The notes under the pieces are model-generated. The model did no database searches. It was given only the letters and a program-made list of their open reading frames with translations, and was not told the origin of the DNA. This document shows positions 39,572-48,089 of a stretch of 64,000 nt of DNA, piece after piece (the stretch's first letter is position 1; each line of letters opens with the position of its first letter). The DNA lies in contig NZ_JARXXP010000002.1 of the NCBI RefSeq assembly GCF_029893965.1, positions 1 to 64,000 on the forward strand. Direction: 5' to 3'. The DNA is from Paenibacillus sp. PastM-3. Lineage in GTDB: Bacteria > Bacillota > Bacilli > Paenibacillales > Paenibacillaceae. The translations under genes and the position numbers were made by a program.

Positions 39572-42448
39572 CTATACCGTCGTCTCAGACTCCTGAAGCT
39601 GCATTGCCTCCGTCCGCTCGGTATCACGGATCAGAATCGGCTTCAGGTATCTGCCGGTATAGGACTCCTCGACGGTGATCAGCTTCTCCGGCGTGCCTGT
39701 TGCCAGTACTGTTCCGCCGCCGCTGCCGCCTTCCGGCCCCATATCAATGATATAGTCTGCCGTCTTGATGACGTCGAGGTTATGCTCGATGACCAGTACG
39801 GATTCGCCGGAATCCACCAGGCGGTGTAATACCTCCAGCAAGCGGCCGATATCGTCCACATGCAGACCGGTTGTCGGCTCATCCAGAATGTAGAGCGTCT
39901 TGCCTGTGCTGCGGCGGTACAGCTCGGAAGCCAGCTTCACACGCTGCGCTTCGCCGCCGGACAGGGTCGTCCCAGGCTGGCCGATGTTGATATAACCGAG
40001 GCCGACATCCAGCAGGGTCTGCATTTTGCGGTGGATTTTCGGTATGTTTTTGAAGAACTCGGTCGCATCCTCTACTGTCATTTCCAGTACATCGGCAATG
40101 CTCTTGCCTTTATATTTGACCTCCAGCGTTTCCCGGTTGTACCGTTTGCCTTTGCATACTTCGCAAGGCACGTACACATCCGGCAGGAAGTGCATTTCAA
40201 TCTTGATAATCCCGTCTCCGCGGCAGGCCTCACAGCGGCCGCCCTTCACGTTGAAGCTGAAACGGCCCTTCTGGAAGCCGCGAACCTTAGCCTCGTTGGT
40301 CTTCGAGAACAGGTCGCGGATATCATCGAATACGCCGGTATAAGTAGCCGGGTTGGATCTCGGAGTGCGCCCAATCGGCGACTGGTCGATCTCGATCACC
40401 TTATCCAGATTCTCGAGGCCGCGGATTTCCTTATGCAGACCCGGACGCACCTTCACGGCTCTGTTCAGCTGACGGGCAAGGCTCTTATACAGAATTTCGT
40501 TCACCAGTGAGGACTTCCCGGAGCCGGAGACCCCGGTAACCGCGGTAAAGACGCCCAGCGGGATCTTCACATTAACGTTCTTCAGGTTGTTCTCTTTAGC
40601 GCCGCGGATTTCGATCCATCGGTCATCCGTGGCCCGCCGCTTGGAGGTTACCGGAATGAACTTGCGCCCGCTGAGATATTCTCCGGTGAGCGAATTCGGA
40701 TCGTTCATAATCTCCTGCGGCGTACCCTGGGCAATTACGCTGCCGCCATGAATTCCCGCGCCGGGGCCGATGTCGATGATATAATCCGCAGCCATCATCG
40801 TATCCTCGTCATGCTCAACTACAATCAGTGTATTTCCGAGATCACGCATATGGGCTAAAGTGGAGATCAGCCGGTCATTATCACGCTGATGCAGGCCGAT
40901 GCTCGGCTCATCCAGAATGTACAGGACGCCCATCAGACTGGAGCCGATCTGGGTTGCCAGCCTGATCCGCTGCGCTTCCCCCCCGGAGAGTGAACCGGCC
41001 GCACGGCTGAGCGTCAGATAGTTCAGACCGACATTAACCAGGAAGCCAAGCCGGCTGCTGATTTCCTTAAGGATCAGGTGGGCGATGGCTGTTTCTTTTT
41101 CATTCAGTACAAGGTTTCCGAAGAACTCCTGGCAGTCCCCGATGGACAGGTCTGTAACATCCGCCACATTCCGGTTGTTGATGGTTACAGCAAGGATTTC
41201 CTTCTTCAGGCGTTTCCCTTTACATACATGACAAGGCTTGGCGCTCATAAAGCCTTCGATAAACTCGCGGATTCCTTCCGAAGCTGTATCCCGGTATCTC
41301 CGTTCGAGATTAGGAATAATGCCTTCGAAGGCGACAAGCGCATCCTTCTTCTGGCCAAAATCATTTTCATACCGGAAGCGGATCTTCTCGCTGCCTGTTC
41401 CGTACAGCAGCTTGTTCATCTGATCCGGCGTCAGCGTGCTCACCGGCACGTTCTGGGGAATCTTGAAATGCTCACAGACCGATTTCAGAAACTGCGGGTA
41501 GTAGTTGGAGGTGCTGCCTGTCCAGGCCAGAAAAGCACCGTCCTCCACCGACTTCTCCGGGTCAGGAATCAGCAGGTCCGGGTCGACAACCATGTTTACT
41601 CCAAGTCCGTCACATTCAGGGCAAGCCCCGAAAGGACTGTTGAAGGAGAACATCCGCGGAGCCAGCTCCTCGATGCTGAAGCCGCACACCGGGCAGGCAA
41701 AATTCGAACTGAACAGCAGCTCCTCCTGGCCGATAATATCGACCAGAATCTGGCCGCCGGACAGCTTGAGCGCTGTTTCGAGGGAATCCGTCAGCCGGGT
41801 CTGCACATCATCCTTAATGACGATACGGTCAACTACAACTTCTATAGTGTGTTTTTTGTTTTTTTCCAGCTCGATCTCTTCGGTAACCTCACGCAATTCC
41901 CCATCCACGCGTACGCGGACGAAACCTTGCTTAGAGATGTCGCTGAACAATCCTTTATGCTCGCCTTTGCGGCCGGAAATGACCGGGGCCAGGATTTGCA
42001 GCCGGGTCTTCTCGGGATATTGCATAATCCGGTCCACCATCTGCTCTACTGTCTGCGAGGTAATCTCGATGCCGTGATCCGGGCAATGCGGGTGGCCAAT
42101 CCGGGCGAACAGCAGGCGCAGATAATCGTAAATTTCGGTTACCGTCCCCACCGTTGAGCGCGGGTTGCGGCTGGTTGTCTTCTGGTCAATTGAAATTGCC
42201 GGGGACAGGCCGTCGATGGAATCGACATCCGGCTTCTCCATCTGGCCGAGGAACTGGCGGGCATACGCGGAAAGAGACTCCACGTAACGCCGCTGCCCTT
42301 CAGCATAGATCGTATCGAACGCCAGCGAGGATTTGCCGGAGCCGCTAAGTCCCGTCAGCACAACGAAGCGGTCCCGCGGGATCGTTACGTCGATGTTCTT
42401 GAGATTGTGCGCTCGCGCGCCTTTGATTATGATGTTTTCGTTCGCCAA
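39572..42448 (-). CDS. uvrA: Excinuclease ABC subunit A (UvrA)
   Basis: 958 residues, the normal length. Two ABC ATPase modules with zinc modules: Walker [11 protein letters not shown] near residue 32, zinc pairs CPVCGF..CPECDG, signature [17 protein letters not shown]; second module [47 protein letters not shown] and [12 protein letters not shown]. UvrA finds damaged DNA and loads UvrB in nucleotide excision repair. Start: the frame is open to 42565, but GGAGG at 42457-42461 is 8 bases before the TTG at 42448 and the protein conserved in the family begins there ([16 protein letters not shown]). It lies 511 bases after uvrB, past a terminator and repeats, so it may have its own promoter. Confidence 0.97.
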   Translation of the reverse strand: MANENIIIKGARAHNLKNIDVTIPRDRFVVLTGLSGSGKSSLAFDTIYAEGQRRYVESLSAYARQFLGQMEKPDVDSIDGLSPAISIDQKTTSRNPRSTVGTVTEIYDYLRLLFARIGHPHCPDHGIEITSQTVEQMVDRIMQYPEKTRLQILAPVISGRKGEHKGLFSDISKQGFVRVRVDGELREVTEEIELEKNKKHTIEVVVDRIVIKDDVQTRLTDSLETALKLSGGQILVDIIGQEELLFSSNFACPVCGFSIEELAPRMFSFNSPFGACPECDGLGVNMVVDPDLLIPDPEKSVEDGAFLAWTGSTSNYYPQFLKSVCEHFKIPQNVPVSTLTPDQMNKLLYGTGSEKIRFRYENDFGQKKDALVAFEGIIPNLERRYRDTASEGIREFIEGFMSAKPCHVCKGKRLKKEILAVTINNRNVADVTDLSIGDCQEFFGNLVLNEKETAIAHLILKEISSRLGFLVNVGLNYLTLSRAAGSLSGGEAQRIRLATQIGSSLMGVLYILDEPSIGLHQRDNDRLISTLAHMRDLGNTLIVVEHDEDTMMAADYIIDIGPGAGIHGGSVIAQGTPQEIMNDPNSLTGEYLSGRKFIPVTSKRRATDDRWIEIRGAKENNLKNVNVKIPLGVFTAVTGVSGSGKSSLVNEILYKSLARQLNRAVKVRPGLHKEIRGLENLDKVIEIDQSPIGRTPRSNPATYTGVFDDIRDLFSKTNEAKVRGFQKGRFSFNVKGGRCEACRGDGIIKIEMHFLPDVYVPCEVCKGKRYNRETLEVKYKGKSIADVLEMTVEDATEFFKNIPKIHRKMQTLLDVGLGYINIGQPGTTLSGGEAQRVKLASELYRRSTGKTLYILDEPTTGLHVDDIGRLLEVLHRLVDSGESVLVIEHNLDVIKTADYIIDMGPEGGSGGGTVLATGTPEKLITVEESYTGRYLKPILIRDTERTEAMQLQESETTV

Positions 42449-42500
42449 CGGTAAAACCTCCAATTTTAAATGCGGAAATATTTTGGGAAAACATTTTCGA

Positions 42501-42580
42501 TCCCTCCCAAACCCTCCCTTAGCCAAGGGAGGGCCCCAAGGGTTGCACCCTCTGGACACCCGCAAGGTTTGGCGAGGGAG
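42501..42580. repeat. 80-bp imperfect palindromic element upstream of uvrA
   Basis: TCCCTCCCAAACC (42501-42513) pairs with GGTTTGGCGAGGGA (42566-42579) with one bulged base. Inside it CCCTCCCTT (42512-42520) and AAGGGAGGG (42525-42533) form a perfect 9-base hairpin with a 4-base loop, and GGGT/ACCC form another small one. The compound fold looks like a dispersed palindromic repeat or miniature element. No direct repeats flanking it are obvious. Confidence 0.55.
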
Positions 42581-42660
42581 CCGGGTTGGTTGGACTTAGT
42601 TACTGTGGTGCTGGGATCGCTTGTCCCTGCGGGACCGCTGGAACTTCGGCGCTCCGGGGG

Positions 42661-42874
42661 CTGTTCCTTCGGAATGCGCCAAGAGCTTTAACTGCAGAGC
42701 TGTCCCTTCGGGATGCGCAAGTGCCCAACTGCGGGGCTGTTCCTCCGGAATGCGCCAAGAGCTTTAACTGCGGAGCTGTCCCTCCGGGATGCGCAAGTTC
42801 CTTAACTGCGGAGCTGTCCCTTCGGGATGCGCAAGAGCTTTAACTGCGGAGCTGTCCCTTCGGGATGCGCAAAT
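42661..42874. repeat. Tandem 37-39-bp repeat, about 5.6 copies, each with a small hairpin
   Basis: Copies begin at 42661, 42700, 42737, 42776, 42814 and 42852 (last partial). The unit is CTGTCCCTTCGGGATGCGCA followed by AGAGCTTTAACTGCGGAG. Each copy has a 4-base stem with a 3-base loop. Copies 1 and 3 have TTCC/GGAA and an extra C in GCGCCAAG; copies 2, 4, 5 and 6 have TCCC/GGGA and GCGCAAG. Thus both stem sides change together and copies 1+2 and 3+4 form a longer period of about 76 bases. A degenerate copy with TCCCTGCGGGA lies at about 42624-42634. The plus strand is partly open (to 42843) but I see no sign of translation. Confidence 0.85.
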
Positions 42875-42909
42875 ACATAGAGCATTAGCAATAATGTGTT
42901 CCGCTTATC

Positions 42910-42940
42910 TAAAAAGAACGGCCGGGAAAGAGCCGTTCTG
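42910..42940 (-). terminator. Intrinsic terminator after uvrB
   Basis: On the minus strand AGAACGGC pairs with GCCGTTCT around a loop of about 9 bases and is followed by TTTTTAG. It lies 20 bases after the uvrB stop codon, separating uvrB from uvrA. Confidence 0.75.
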
Positions 42941-42959
42941 TTGAATACGTGGTGTGACC

Positions 42960-44951
42960 TTACTCGGCGCGCAGCTCCAGCAATGCGTCGCGCAGCTCGG
43001 CGGCGCGCTCGAATTGCAGGTTCTTGGCGGCGTCCTTCATCTCGGCCTCCAGACGCTGCATCAGGCTCTGCTTGTCTTTCTTGCTCAGCTTGCCGCCCAC
43101 GCCAGTGAGATACTCGGCTTTGGACTCGGCCACCTTAGTGGCTTCGATGATTTCACGGATCTTCTTGTTAATTGTCGTTGGTGTAATGCCGTGCTTCTCG
43201 TTATAAGCGATCTGGATGGCCCGGCGGCGCTCGGTTTCACTGATGGCCTTCTCCATCGAATCGGTAATACGGTCCCCGTACATAATGACCCGGCCGCCCG
43301 AGTTACGGGCCGCACGACCGATTGTCTGGATCAGGGAACGCTCCGAACGGAGGAAGCCCTCCTTATCAGCGTCAAGAATAGCAACCAGGGATACTTCGGG
43401 AAGGTCAAGACCTTCTCTTAACAAGTTAATACCCACAAGGACATGGAACGTACCGAGCCGGAGATCGCGCAGGATGGCCATCCGTTCGAGCGTCTTGATG
43501 TCGGAGTGCATATATCGGACCTTGATCCCGATTTCCTTGAAGTAATCAGTCAGATCCTCCGACATCTTCTTGGTCAGCGTGGTCACTAATACCCGTTCGT
43601 CCCGTGCCACACGTTCACGGATCTCATTGATCAGATCATCGATCTGTCCTTCCGTCGGCCGGACCTCGATAATAGGATCGAGCAGGCCGGTAGGCCGGAT
43701 GATCTGCTGTACCATTGTTTCGCAGTGCTCCATCTCGTAGGGTCCCGGCGTTGCCGAGACGTACACAATCTGGTTCACCTTGTCTTCAAATTCTTCAAAC
43801 TGCAGTGGCCGGTTGTCCAGCGCGGACGGCAGGCGGAAGCCGTGCTCAACAAGCACTGTCTTACGCGCCCGGTCACCGTTATACATGGCCCGGATCTGCG
43901 GCAGCGTAACATGGGACTCATCAATTACAATCAGCATGTCGTCCGGGAAGTAATCCAGCAGCGTGTACGGAGTCGCTCCCGGTTCACGGAAGGTCAGCGG
44001 CCCCGAATAGTTCTCGATCCCGGAGCAGAAGCCGACCTCCTTCATCATCTCAATATCGTAGCGTGTCCGCTGTTCCAGGCGCTGGGCCTCCAGCAGCTTG
44101 CCTGCATCCCGCAGAACGGCCAGACGCTCCTCCAGCTCCCGCTCAATATTGACCAGGGCGACTCGCATCGTCTCTTCCTGGGTAACAAAGTGAGAGGCCG
44201 GAAAAATCGCAATGTGATCACGCTCGCCGATCAACTCTCCGGTCAGCACATCAATTTCGGTAATCCGCTCAATCTCATCACCGAACAGCTCCACCCGGAT
44301 CGCATGCTCCCCCTGGGAAGCCGGGAAGATTTCGACCACATCACCGCGTACGCGGAAGGTACCGCGCACAAAGTTCATATCATTGCGCTGATACTGGATA
44401 TCCACCAGCCGGCTCAAAATCTGGTTGCGCGGCTTCTCCATACCGACACGTAAAGAGAGCAGAAGGCTGCCGTATTCCTGCGGCGATCCGAGACCGTAAA
44501 TACACGATACGCTCGCCACAATAATAACATCACGCCGTTCAAACAGTGAGCTCGTTGCGGAGTGGCGCAGCTTATCTATCTCTTCATTAATGCTGGAATC
44601 TTTCTCGATGTAGGTGTCGGAGGAGGGAATGTAGGCTTCAGGCTGATAATAATCGTAGTAGCTGACGAAGTAATCGACGGAATTGCTTGGAAAAAACTCC
44701 TTGAATTCACTGGCCAGCTGTGCGGCAAGCGTCTTGTTATGCGCAATAACCAGTGTAGGACGGTTAAGCTTGGAAATCATTTGTGCAATGGTAAAGGTCT
44801 TGCCTGTACCCGTTGCTCCCAGCAGCGTCTGGTGTTTCTTACCCTGCCGGATGCCGTTCACTAATTCTTCTATGGCATGAGGCTGATCGCCCTGGGGTGT
44901 ATACTCGGACTCCAGTTTAAAAGTCTTCGTACTGACGACAATATCACTCAT
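42960..44951 (-). CDS. uvrB: Excinuclease ABC subunit B (UvrB)
   Basis: 663 residues, normal length. Walker [13 protein letters not shown] (about 43-54), the beta-hairpin region [25 protein letters not shown]-like [11 protein letters not shown], motif [48 protein letters not shown], and a C-terminal UVR domain ([24 protein letters not shown]) that contacts UvrC. It verifies damage and guides incision. The ATG has GAGGGGAG upstream. Unlike B. subtilis, where uvrB and uvrA adjoin, here a terminator and a repeat array lie between them. Confidence 0.97.
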   Translation of the reverse strand: MSDIVVSTKTFKLESEYTPQGDQPHAIEELVNGIRQGKKHQTLLGATGTGKTFTIAQMISKLNRPTLVIAHNKTLAAQLASEFKEFFPSNSVDYFVSYYDYYQPEAYIPSSDTYIEKDSSINEEIDKLRHSATSSLFERRDVIIVASVSCIYGLGSPQEYGSLLLSLRVGMEKPRNQILSRLVDIQYQRNDMNFVRGTFRVRGDVVEIFPASQGEHAIRVELFGDEIERITEIDVLTGELIGERDHIAIFPASHFVTQEETMRVALVNIERELEERLAVLRDAGKLLEAQRLEQRTRYDIEMMKEVGFCSGIENYSGPLTFREPGATPYTLLDYFPDDMLIVIDESHVTLPQIRAMYNGDRARKTVLVEHGFRLPSALDNRPLQFEEFEDKVNQIVYVSATPGPYEMEHCETMVQQIIRPTGLLDPIIEVRPTEGQIDDLINEIRERVARDERVLVTTLTKKMSEDLTDYFKEIGIKVRYMHSDIKTLERMAILRDLRLGTFHVLVGINLLREGLDLPEVSLVAILDADKEGFLRSERSLIQTIGRAARNSGGRVIMYGDRITDSMEKAISETERRRAIQIAYNEKHGITPTTINKKIREIIEATKVAESKAEYLTGVGGKLSKKDKQSLMQRLEAEMKDAAKNLQFERAAELRDALLELRAE

Positions 44952-44988
44952 TTGCCCGTCTCCCCTCTATCGTCTAAAATATATTAAT

Positions 44989-45017
44989 ATACTATAATTG
45001 TTGTCTGTTTGTGTTAA
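44989..45017 (-). promoter_or_regulatory. Candidate uvrB promoter
   Basis: On the minus strand TTAACA (45012-45017), a 17-base spacer and TAGTAT (44989-44994). It sits about 40 bases upstream of the uvrB start. The surrounding AT-rich sequence offers other -10 choices (TATAGT, TATATT). Confidence 0.4.
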
Positions 45018-45046
45018 TCCCATACCGTTTAAAAATATGGAAGATA

Positions 45047-45060
45047 AGAATGCGTGTTCC
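45047..45060. promoter_or_regulatory. Possible LexA (SOS) box between uvrB and motA
   Basis: AGAATGCGTGTTCC matches the Bacillus LexA consensus CGAACRNRYGTTYC at 12 of 14 positions on the plus strand. It lies about 30 bases upstream of the candidate uvrB -35. uvrB is an SOS gene in B. subtilis, which makes the position sensible, but binding is inference. Confidence 0.35.
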
Positions 45061-45129
45061 CGTTTATTATACAGTGTTGCCTACATGGATGCAAACCATA
45101 TTATATAGAAATCTAAGGAGACTGATCCT

Positions 45130-45909
45130 ATGGATATCACCTCAATTATCGGCCTCCTGGCCGGACTGGCCGCGCTTATCGGCGGTTTTTTCTGGGAAGG
45201 CGGCAACCTGTCGGGACTGCTTCAGCCAAACGCCGCCCTTATTGTATTTGTAGGCACGCTGGCTGCGGTGCTGATCAGCTTTCCCGCCTCCAGACTGCGC
45301 TCTGTTCCCGCTGCGCTGCGCCTGGCTTTTGGCAGACAGCCTGATACCAATCTACACAAGGCCCAGGAGCTGATCTCGATGGCAGCCATTACACGGAGGG
45401 GCGGTGTTCTTGCACTGGAAAAGCAGGCGGAGGAGCATCCCGATCCGTTTACCCGTGAAGGGCTGCTGCTTATCGTCGACGGCACCGATCCGGACCAGGT
45501 ACGCCAGATTCTGGAGCTGGATATGGACGCCAAAGAGCTGAAATATGAAGGCTATGCCAAAATTTTTGAAGCTGCAGGCGGGTACGCCCCGACCATGGGG
45601 ATTATCGGAACCGTCATGGGACTTATTCATGTGCTCAGTAACCTTTCCGAACCGTCAGGTCTTGGTTCATCCATCGCTGTCGCTTTTACAGCGACACTGT
45701 ACGGTGTAGCCAGCGCCAATCTAATCTTTTTACCCATCGCCTCAAAAATCAAATCCCGCGCCAGTGCAGAGCTAAGCAGCATGGAGATGCTGCTGGTCGG
45801 CATACTGTCCCTGCAGAACGGGGATCCGCCGCATCTGGTGCGCAAGAAGCTGAGCTCCTTTATCGCAGATTCACCCAATATAGAGAGATCCTTCAGAGGC
45901 CTGTCATGA
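45130..45909 (+). CDS. motA: Flagellar motor stator protein MotA
   Basis: 259 residues with four membrane helices: two at 4-22 and 33-52, and two at about 145-170 and 178-205, the latter with the MotA signature YEGYAKIFEAAGGYAPTMGIIGTVMGLIHVLSNL. The cytoplasmic loop carries the charged region (EEHPDPFTREGLLLIVDG) that touches the rotor. With MotB it makes the ion-conducting stator. AAGGAG lies 9 bases before the ATG; a possible promoter TTGCCT-16-TATTAT is at 45077-45104. Its TGA overlaps the motB ATG by 4 bases. Confidence 0.92.
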   Translation: MDITSIIGLLAGLAALIGGFFWEGGNLSGLLQPNAALIVFVGTLAAVLISFPASRLRSVPAALRLAFGRQPDTNLHKAQELISMAAITRRGGVLALEKQAEEHPDPFTREGLLLIVDGTDPDQVRQILELDMDAKELKYEGYAKIFEAAGGYAPTMGIIGTVMGLIHVLSNLSEPSGLGSSIAVAFTATLYGVASANLIFLPIASKIKSRASAELSSMEMLLVGILSLQNGDPPHLVRKKLSSFIADSPNIERSFRGLS

Positions 45910-46790
45910 AGCAGAGGAACCGGCGCACCCGCAAAGCGGATGGACAGCATGAGCCCCGGGACCGCTGGATGATTACCTATGCGGATCTGATTACGCTGCT
46001 GCTGATTTTTTTCGTCGTTATGTATGCGATGAGCAGTCTGGATACCGAGAAATACAGGATTGTAACAGGCTCTCTGTCCGAAACGTTCCGGAGCGGGAAC
46101 CCTGTACTTGATGGAGGAAGCGGTATACTGGACGGAGAGAATGGAATCCAGGACCCTCCTTCCGCAGGAGGGCCAAACGATGGAGGCGGGAATGGGCCAA
46201 GTGATTCCGGAAACGGAGGGACTGGCAATACGGGCAGCGGTACAGGTGAAGCACCTTCCGCAGAAGAACAGGATGGCAATGAGCCGCCGTCAGCGCGCGA
46301 GCTTGCTTTCCGCGAGCAGGAAGCCAAGCTAAATGCGCTCATGGATGTAATAACAGCTTATGTTGAGGACAATAATCTCGGCGACCAGATCTTTGTGGCG
46401 GACAAGCCGCAAGGCATTGCCATTACACTCAGCGACCGCTTTTTGTTCGATGTCGGCCGGGCTGAGCTGAAGCCGCCTGCTTTTCCAGCGCTCCGACAGC
46501 TTTCGGGGCTGTTCAGCGGGATTGGCGCATCCATCAGCATCGAGGGCCATACTGATAATACACCTGTATCCGCCGGCTCGCAGTATAACGACAACTGGGA
46601 TCTTTCGGGGGCACGCGCACTTTCGGTTCTGCGTTTTTTCCTGGACAGCGAAGGGCTTGATCCCGGAACCTTTCAGTATGCGGGATATGCCGACACCCGG
46701 CCCGCCTATGACAATGCTACCGCCGAAGGGCGCCAGAGGAACCGCCGGGTTGAGCTGATTGTGCTCAGGCAGCTGCAGGAAGAGGAATAA
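45906..46790 (+). CDS. motB: Flagellar motor stator protein MotB, OmpA-like domain
   Basis: 294 residues. A basic N-terminus precedes a single helix with the ion-carrying aspartate, DRWMITYADLITLLLIFFVVMYAMS. A Gly/Asn/Ser/Pro-rich linker (about 70-125) is followed by an OmpA-like peptidoglycan-binding domain (about 145-290) with SIEGHTDNTPVSAGSQYNDNWDLSGARALSVLRF and the closing GRQRNRRVELIVL. It anchors the stator to the wall. The linker is unusually rich in Gly. Whether H+ or Na+ drives it cannot be read safely. No other flagellar genes are in the window. Confidence 0.92.
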   Translation: MKQRNRRTRKADGQHEPRDRWMITYADLITLLLIFFVVMYAMSSLDTEKYRIVTGSLSETFRSGNPVLDGGSGILDGENGIQDPPSAGGPNDGGGNGPSDSGNGGTGNTGSGTGEAPSAEEQDGNEPPSARELAFREQEAKLNALMDVITAYVEDNNLGDQIFVADKPQGIAITLSDRFLFDVGRAELKPPAFPALRQLSGLFSGIGASISIEGHTDNTPVSAGSQYNDNWDLSGARALSVLRFFLDSEGLDPGTFQYAGYADTRPAYDNATAEGRQRNRRVELIVLRQLQEEE

Positions 46791-47122
46791 CCGATTCGTT
46801 ACATCCAAGCGATCAGCAGAATGTAACACCGCCAAATTTTGCGGACAGAGAGCTTGAAATCAGGCTCCTGCTCCTCCTCTTTTCATTTGCACTAATTGGC
46901 ATGGGTCTGCTGCCGCTTTTATGGAGGATCGCTCCACATCTTTACCCTGAGCTTAACAACTTCCCGAACCTTTATTAATGACAGCTGCGCAGGCAGCACA
47001 AAGAGACGGAATCTGTGCAGCATGATTAAACCGCACCTGATCCCGCCTGCTATACTACAGGTACTCCTCCTTCAGGCGAAGGCAGGGGCACCTGTTTTTT
47101 ATTTGCACAAATTGTATACCGG
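46791..47122. other. Intergenic region after motB with an open hydrophobic frame but no start
   Basis: The frame starting at 46793 (codons in phase with GAT TCG TTA) stays open to a TAA at 46976-46978 and would encode a charged stretch (NFADREL), a hydrophobic helix of about 20 residues (RLLLLLFSFALIGMGLLP) and LWRIAPHLYPELNN. It looks protein-like but has no ATG, GTG or TTG start nor ribosome site before the internal ATG at 46902. It may be a decayed gene tail or chance. A plus-strand terminator follows at 47057-47100. Confidence 0.35.
47057..47100 (+). terminator. Intrinsic terminator downstream of motAB
   Basis: CAGGT, CCT and CTTC pair with GAAG, AGG and ACCTG around a 4-base loop, followed by TTTTTT. 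It lies about 265 bases after the motB stop codon, and there is no clear gene in between. Confidence 0.65.
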
Positions 47123-47515
47123 TTATTCCCCAATCAGTTCGCGGTAAGCAGCCGCATCCAGCAGTCCGGCTACAGCTTCGCTGTACTCAACGTCAAGCTC
47201 AAGCTCAAAAATCCAGCCCCCGCTGTAAGGTTCGTCATTAAGCAGCTCGGGACTTGCTTCCAGCGCATCGTTGATCCGGGTAACCTTTCCCGAAACGGGT
47301 GAATATAATTCGGAAACTGTCTTTACAGACTCAATGCTGCCCACACTGTCACCGGCCGAAACTGCAGCTCCTACTTCAGGAAACTCCACAAACACGATAT
47401 CCCCGAGCAAGTGCTGTGCATGATCTGTAATCCCGACCCGTACTACGCGTCCTTCACCCTGCTGAGCCCATTCGTGCTCTTCACTGTACCGCAGGTTGTC
47501 TAACACTTCACTCAT
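47123..47515 (-). CDS. gcvH: Glycine cleavage system H protein
   Basis: 130 residues, a typical lipoyl carrier: LRYSEEHEWAQQ at the start, GITDHAQHLLGDIVFVEFPEVG, the lipoylation site ESVKTVSEL with K65, and SPVSGKV.RIN. It shuttles the aminomethyl group between the P, T and L proteins. Start: the ATG at 47515 has GAGGCGG upstream; an in-frame ATG at 47530 is less well placed. It is divergent from gcvT-PA-PB and therefore lies outside the glycine riboswitch transcript. A candidate promoter is at 47562-47590. Confidence 0.95.
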   Translation of the reverse strand: MSEVLDNLRYSEEHEWAQQGEGRVVRVGITDHAQHLLGDIVFVEFPEVGAAVSAGDSVGSIESVKTVSELYSPVSGKVTRINDALEASPELLNDEPYSGGWIFELELDVEYSEAVAGLLDAAAYRELIGE

Positions 47516-47561
47516 TTCAAGCCGCCTCATTTCCGAATTTGGTATTGTAAATGTAGTTATA

Positions 47562-47590
47562 GACTAAAATAACGGCTTGCGCAATGTCAA
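47562..47590 (-). promoter_or_regulatory. Candidate gcvH promoter
   Basis: On the minus strand a perfect -35 TTGACA (47585-47590), a 17-base spacer and a weak -10 TTAGTC (47562-47567), about 50 bases upstream of the gcvH start. Confidence 0.4.
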
Positions 47591-47638
47591 TATAACTGAC
47601 AGGAAATTTAATTTTGTCGTTTTTTTGACGGTTTTTTG

Positions 47639-47667
47639 TTGACGCGCGGCCCAATACCCGGTTTAAT
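47639..47667 (+). promoter_or_regulatory. Promoter of the glycine riboswitch and gcvT operon
   Basis: TTGACG (47639-47644), a 17-base spacer and TTTAAT (47662-47667). It puts the transcript start near 47674, about 75 bases before the first aptamer. Confidence 0.6.
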
Positions 47668-47749
47668 GGAGACAGCAGATTTGCACGGCGCTACTTAGCG
47701 CCGCTTCAGATAATGATTGTTCAGGAATAATATATGGTTTGCGAATGAT

Positions 47750-47955
47750 GGCATAGGGAGAGACTGTCTCCCGAAGACAGCGCCGAAGGAGTAAGCCCCG
47801 GGCGGGTGAATCTCTCAGGCAAAAGGACCTGTGCCGGACGCATCTCTGGAGAGCATCAGTCCCTGCACCGCAGCGCGCTGATCACCAACGGGGAAACCTG
47901 CCGAAATAGCTCCGGGCGGGGTAACTCTCAGGTACAAAGGACAGAGCGGAACGCT
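47750..47955 (+). promoter_or_regulatory. Tandem glycine riboswitch
   Basis: Two glycine aptamers in series. The first (about 47757-47840) has GGGAGAGACTG, CGCCGAAGGAGTAAGCCCC, GGGTGAATCTCTCAGGCAAA and AGGACC; the second (about 47846-47955) has CTGGAGAGCATCAG, CACCAACGGGGAAACCTGCC, GGGTAACTCTCAGGTACAAA-like and AGGACAGAGCGG. These conserved blocks are those of the gcvT RNA motif. The linker between the two is only a few bases. The last part of aptamer 2 (from 47936) is also the 5' arm of the terminator at 47936-48005, so glycine binding should hold it in the aptamer and allow read-through: an ON switch, as in B. subtilis. Confidence 0.95.
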
Positions 47956-48005
47956 ATTTATGCACGTTAAGTGCGTATTTCAGCGACCGTTCTGTCCTTT
48001 TTTTG
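47936..48005 (+). terminator. Riboswitch-controlled terminator before gcvT
   Basis: AAAGGACAGAGCGG..CGCT at the end of aptamer 2 pairs with AGCG..CCGTTCTGTCCTTT, followed by a run of T (seven or more). The overlap with the aptamer makes it the expression platform. Confidence 0.9.
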
Positions 48006-48089
48006 TTGTCATTTTAGACAGGTGCCGGCCCGGACGGGCACGGAACAGCCGCTTTGGCTTGTGTGTAATCAGATCAGGGGAGTGAGCAC

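Noticed and set aside
42586..42843. Small Cys/Ala/Pro-rich repeat protein on the plus strand
   Set aside because: The frame comes from the DNA repeats. The unit is not a multiple of three throughout, so the same protein repeat is not kept, and no ribosome site is present.
42661..42874. CRISPR array
   Set aside because: The copies follow each other directly with no unique spacers, the unit length varies from 37 to 39, and there are no cas genes nearby.
42449..42960. LexA box upstream of uvrA
   Set aside because: I looked for CGAAC-N4-GTTYG-like sites in the gap on both strands and found none with fewer than three mismatches.
46896..47147. 83-codon open frame after motB
   Set aside because: It runs through the terminator at 47057-47100 and into gcvH on the other strand, with a composition that does not look like protein.
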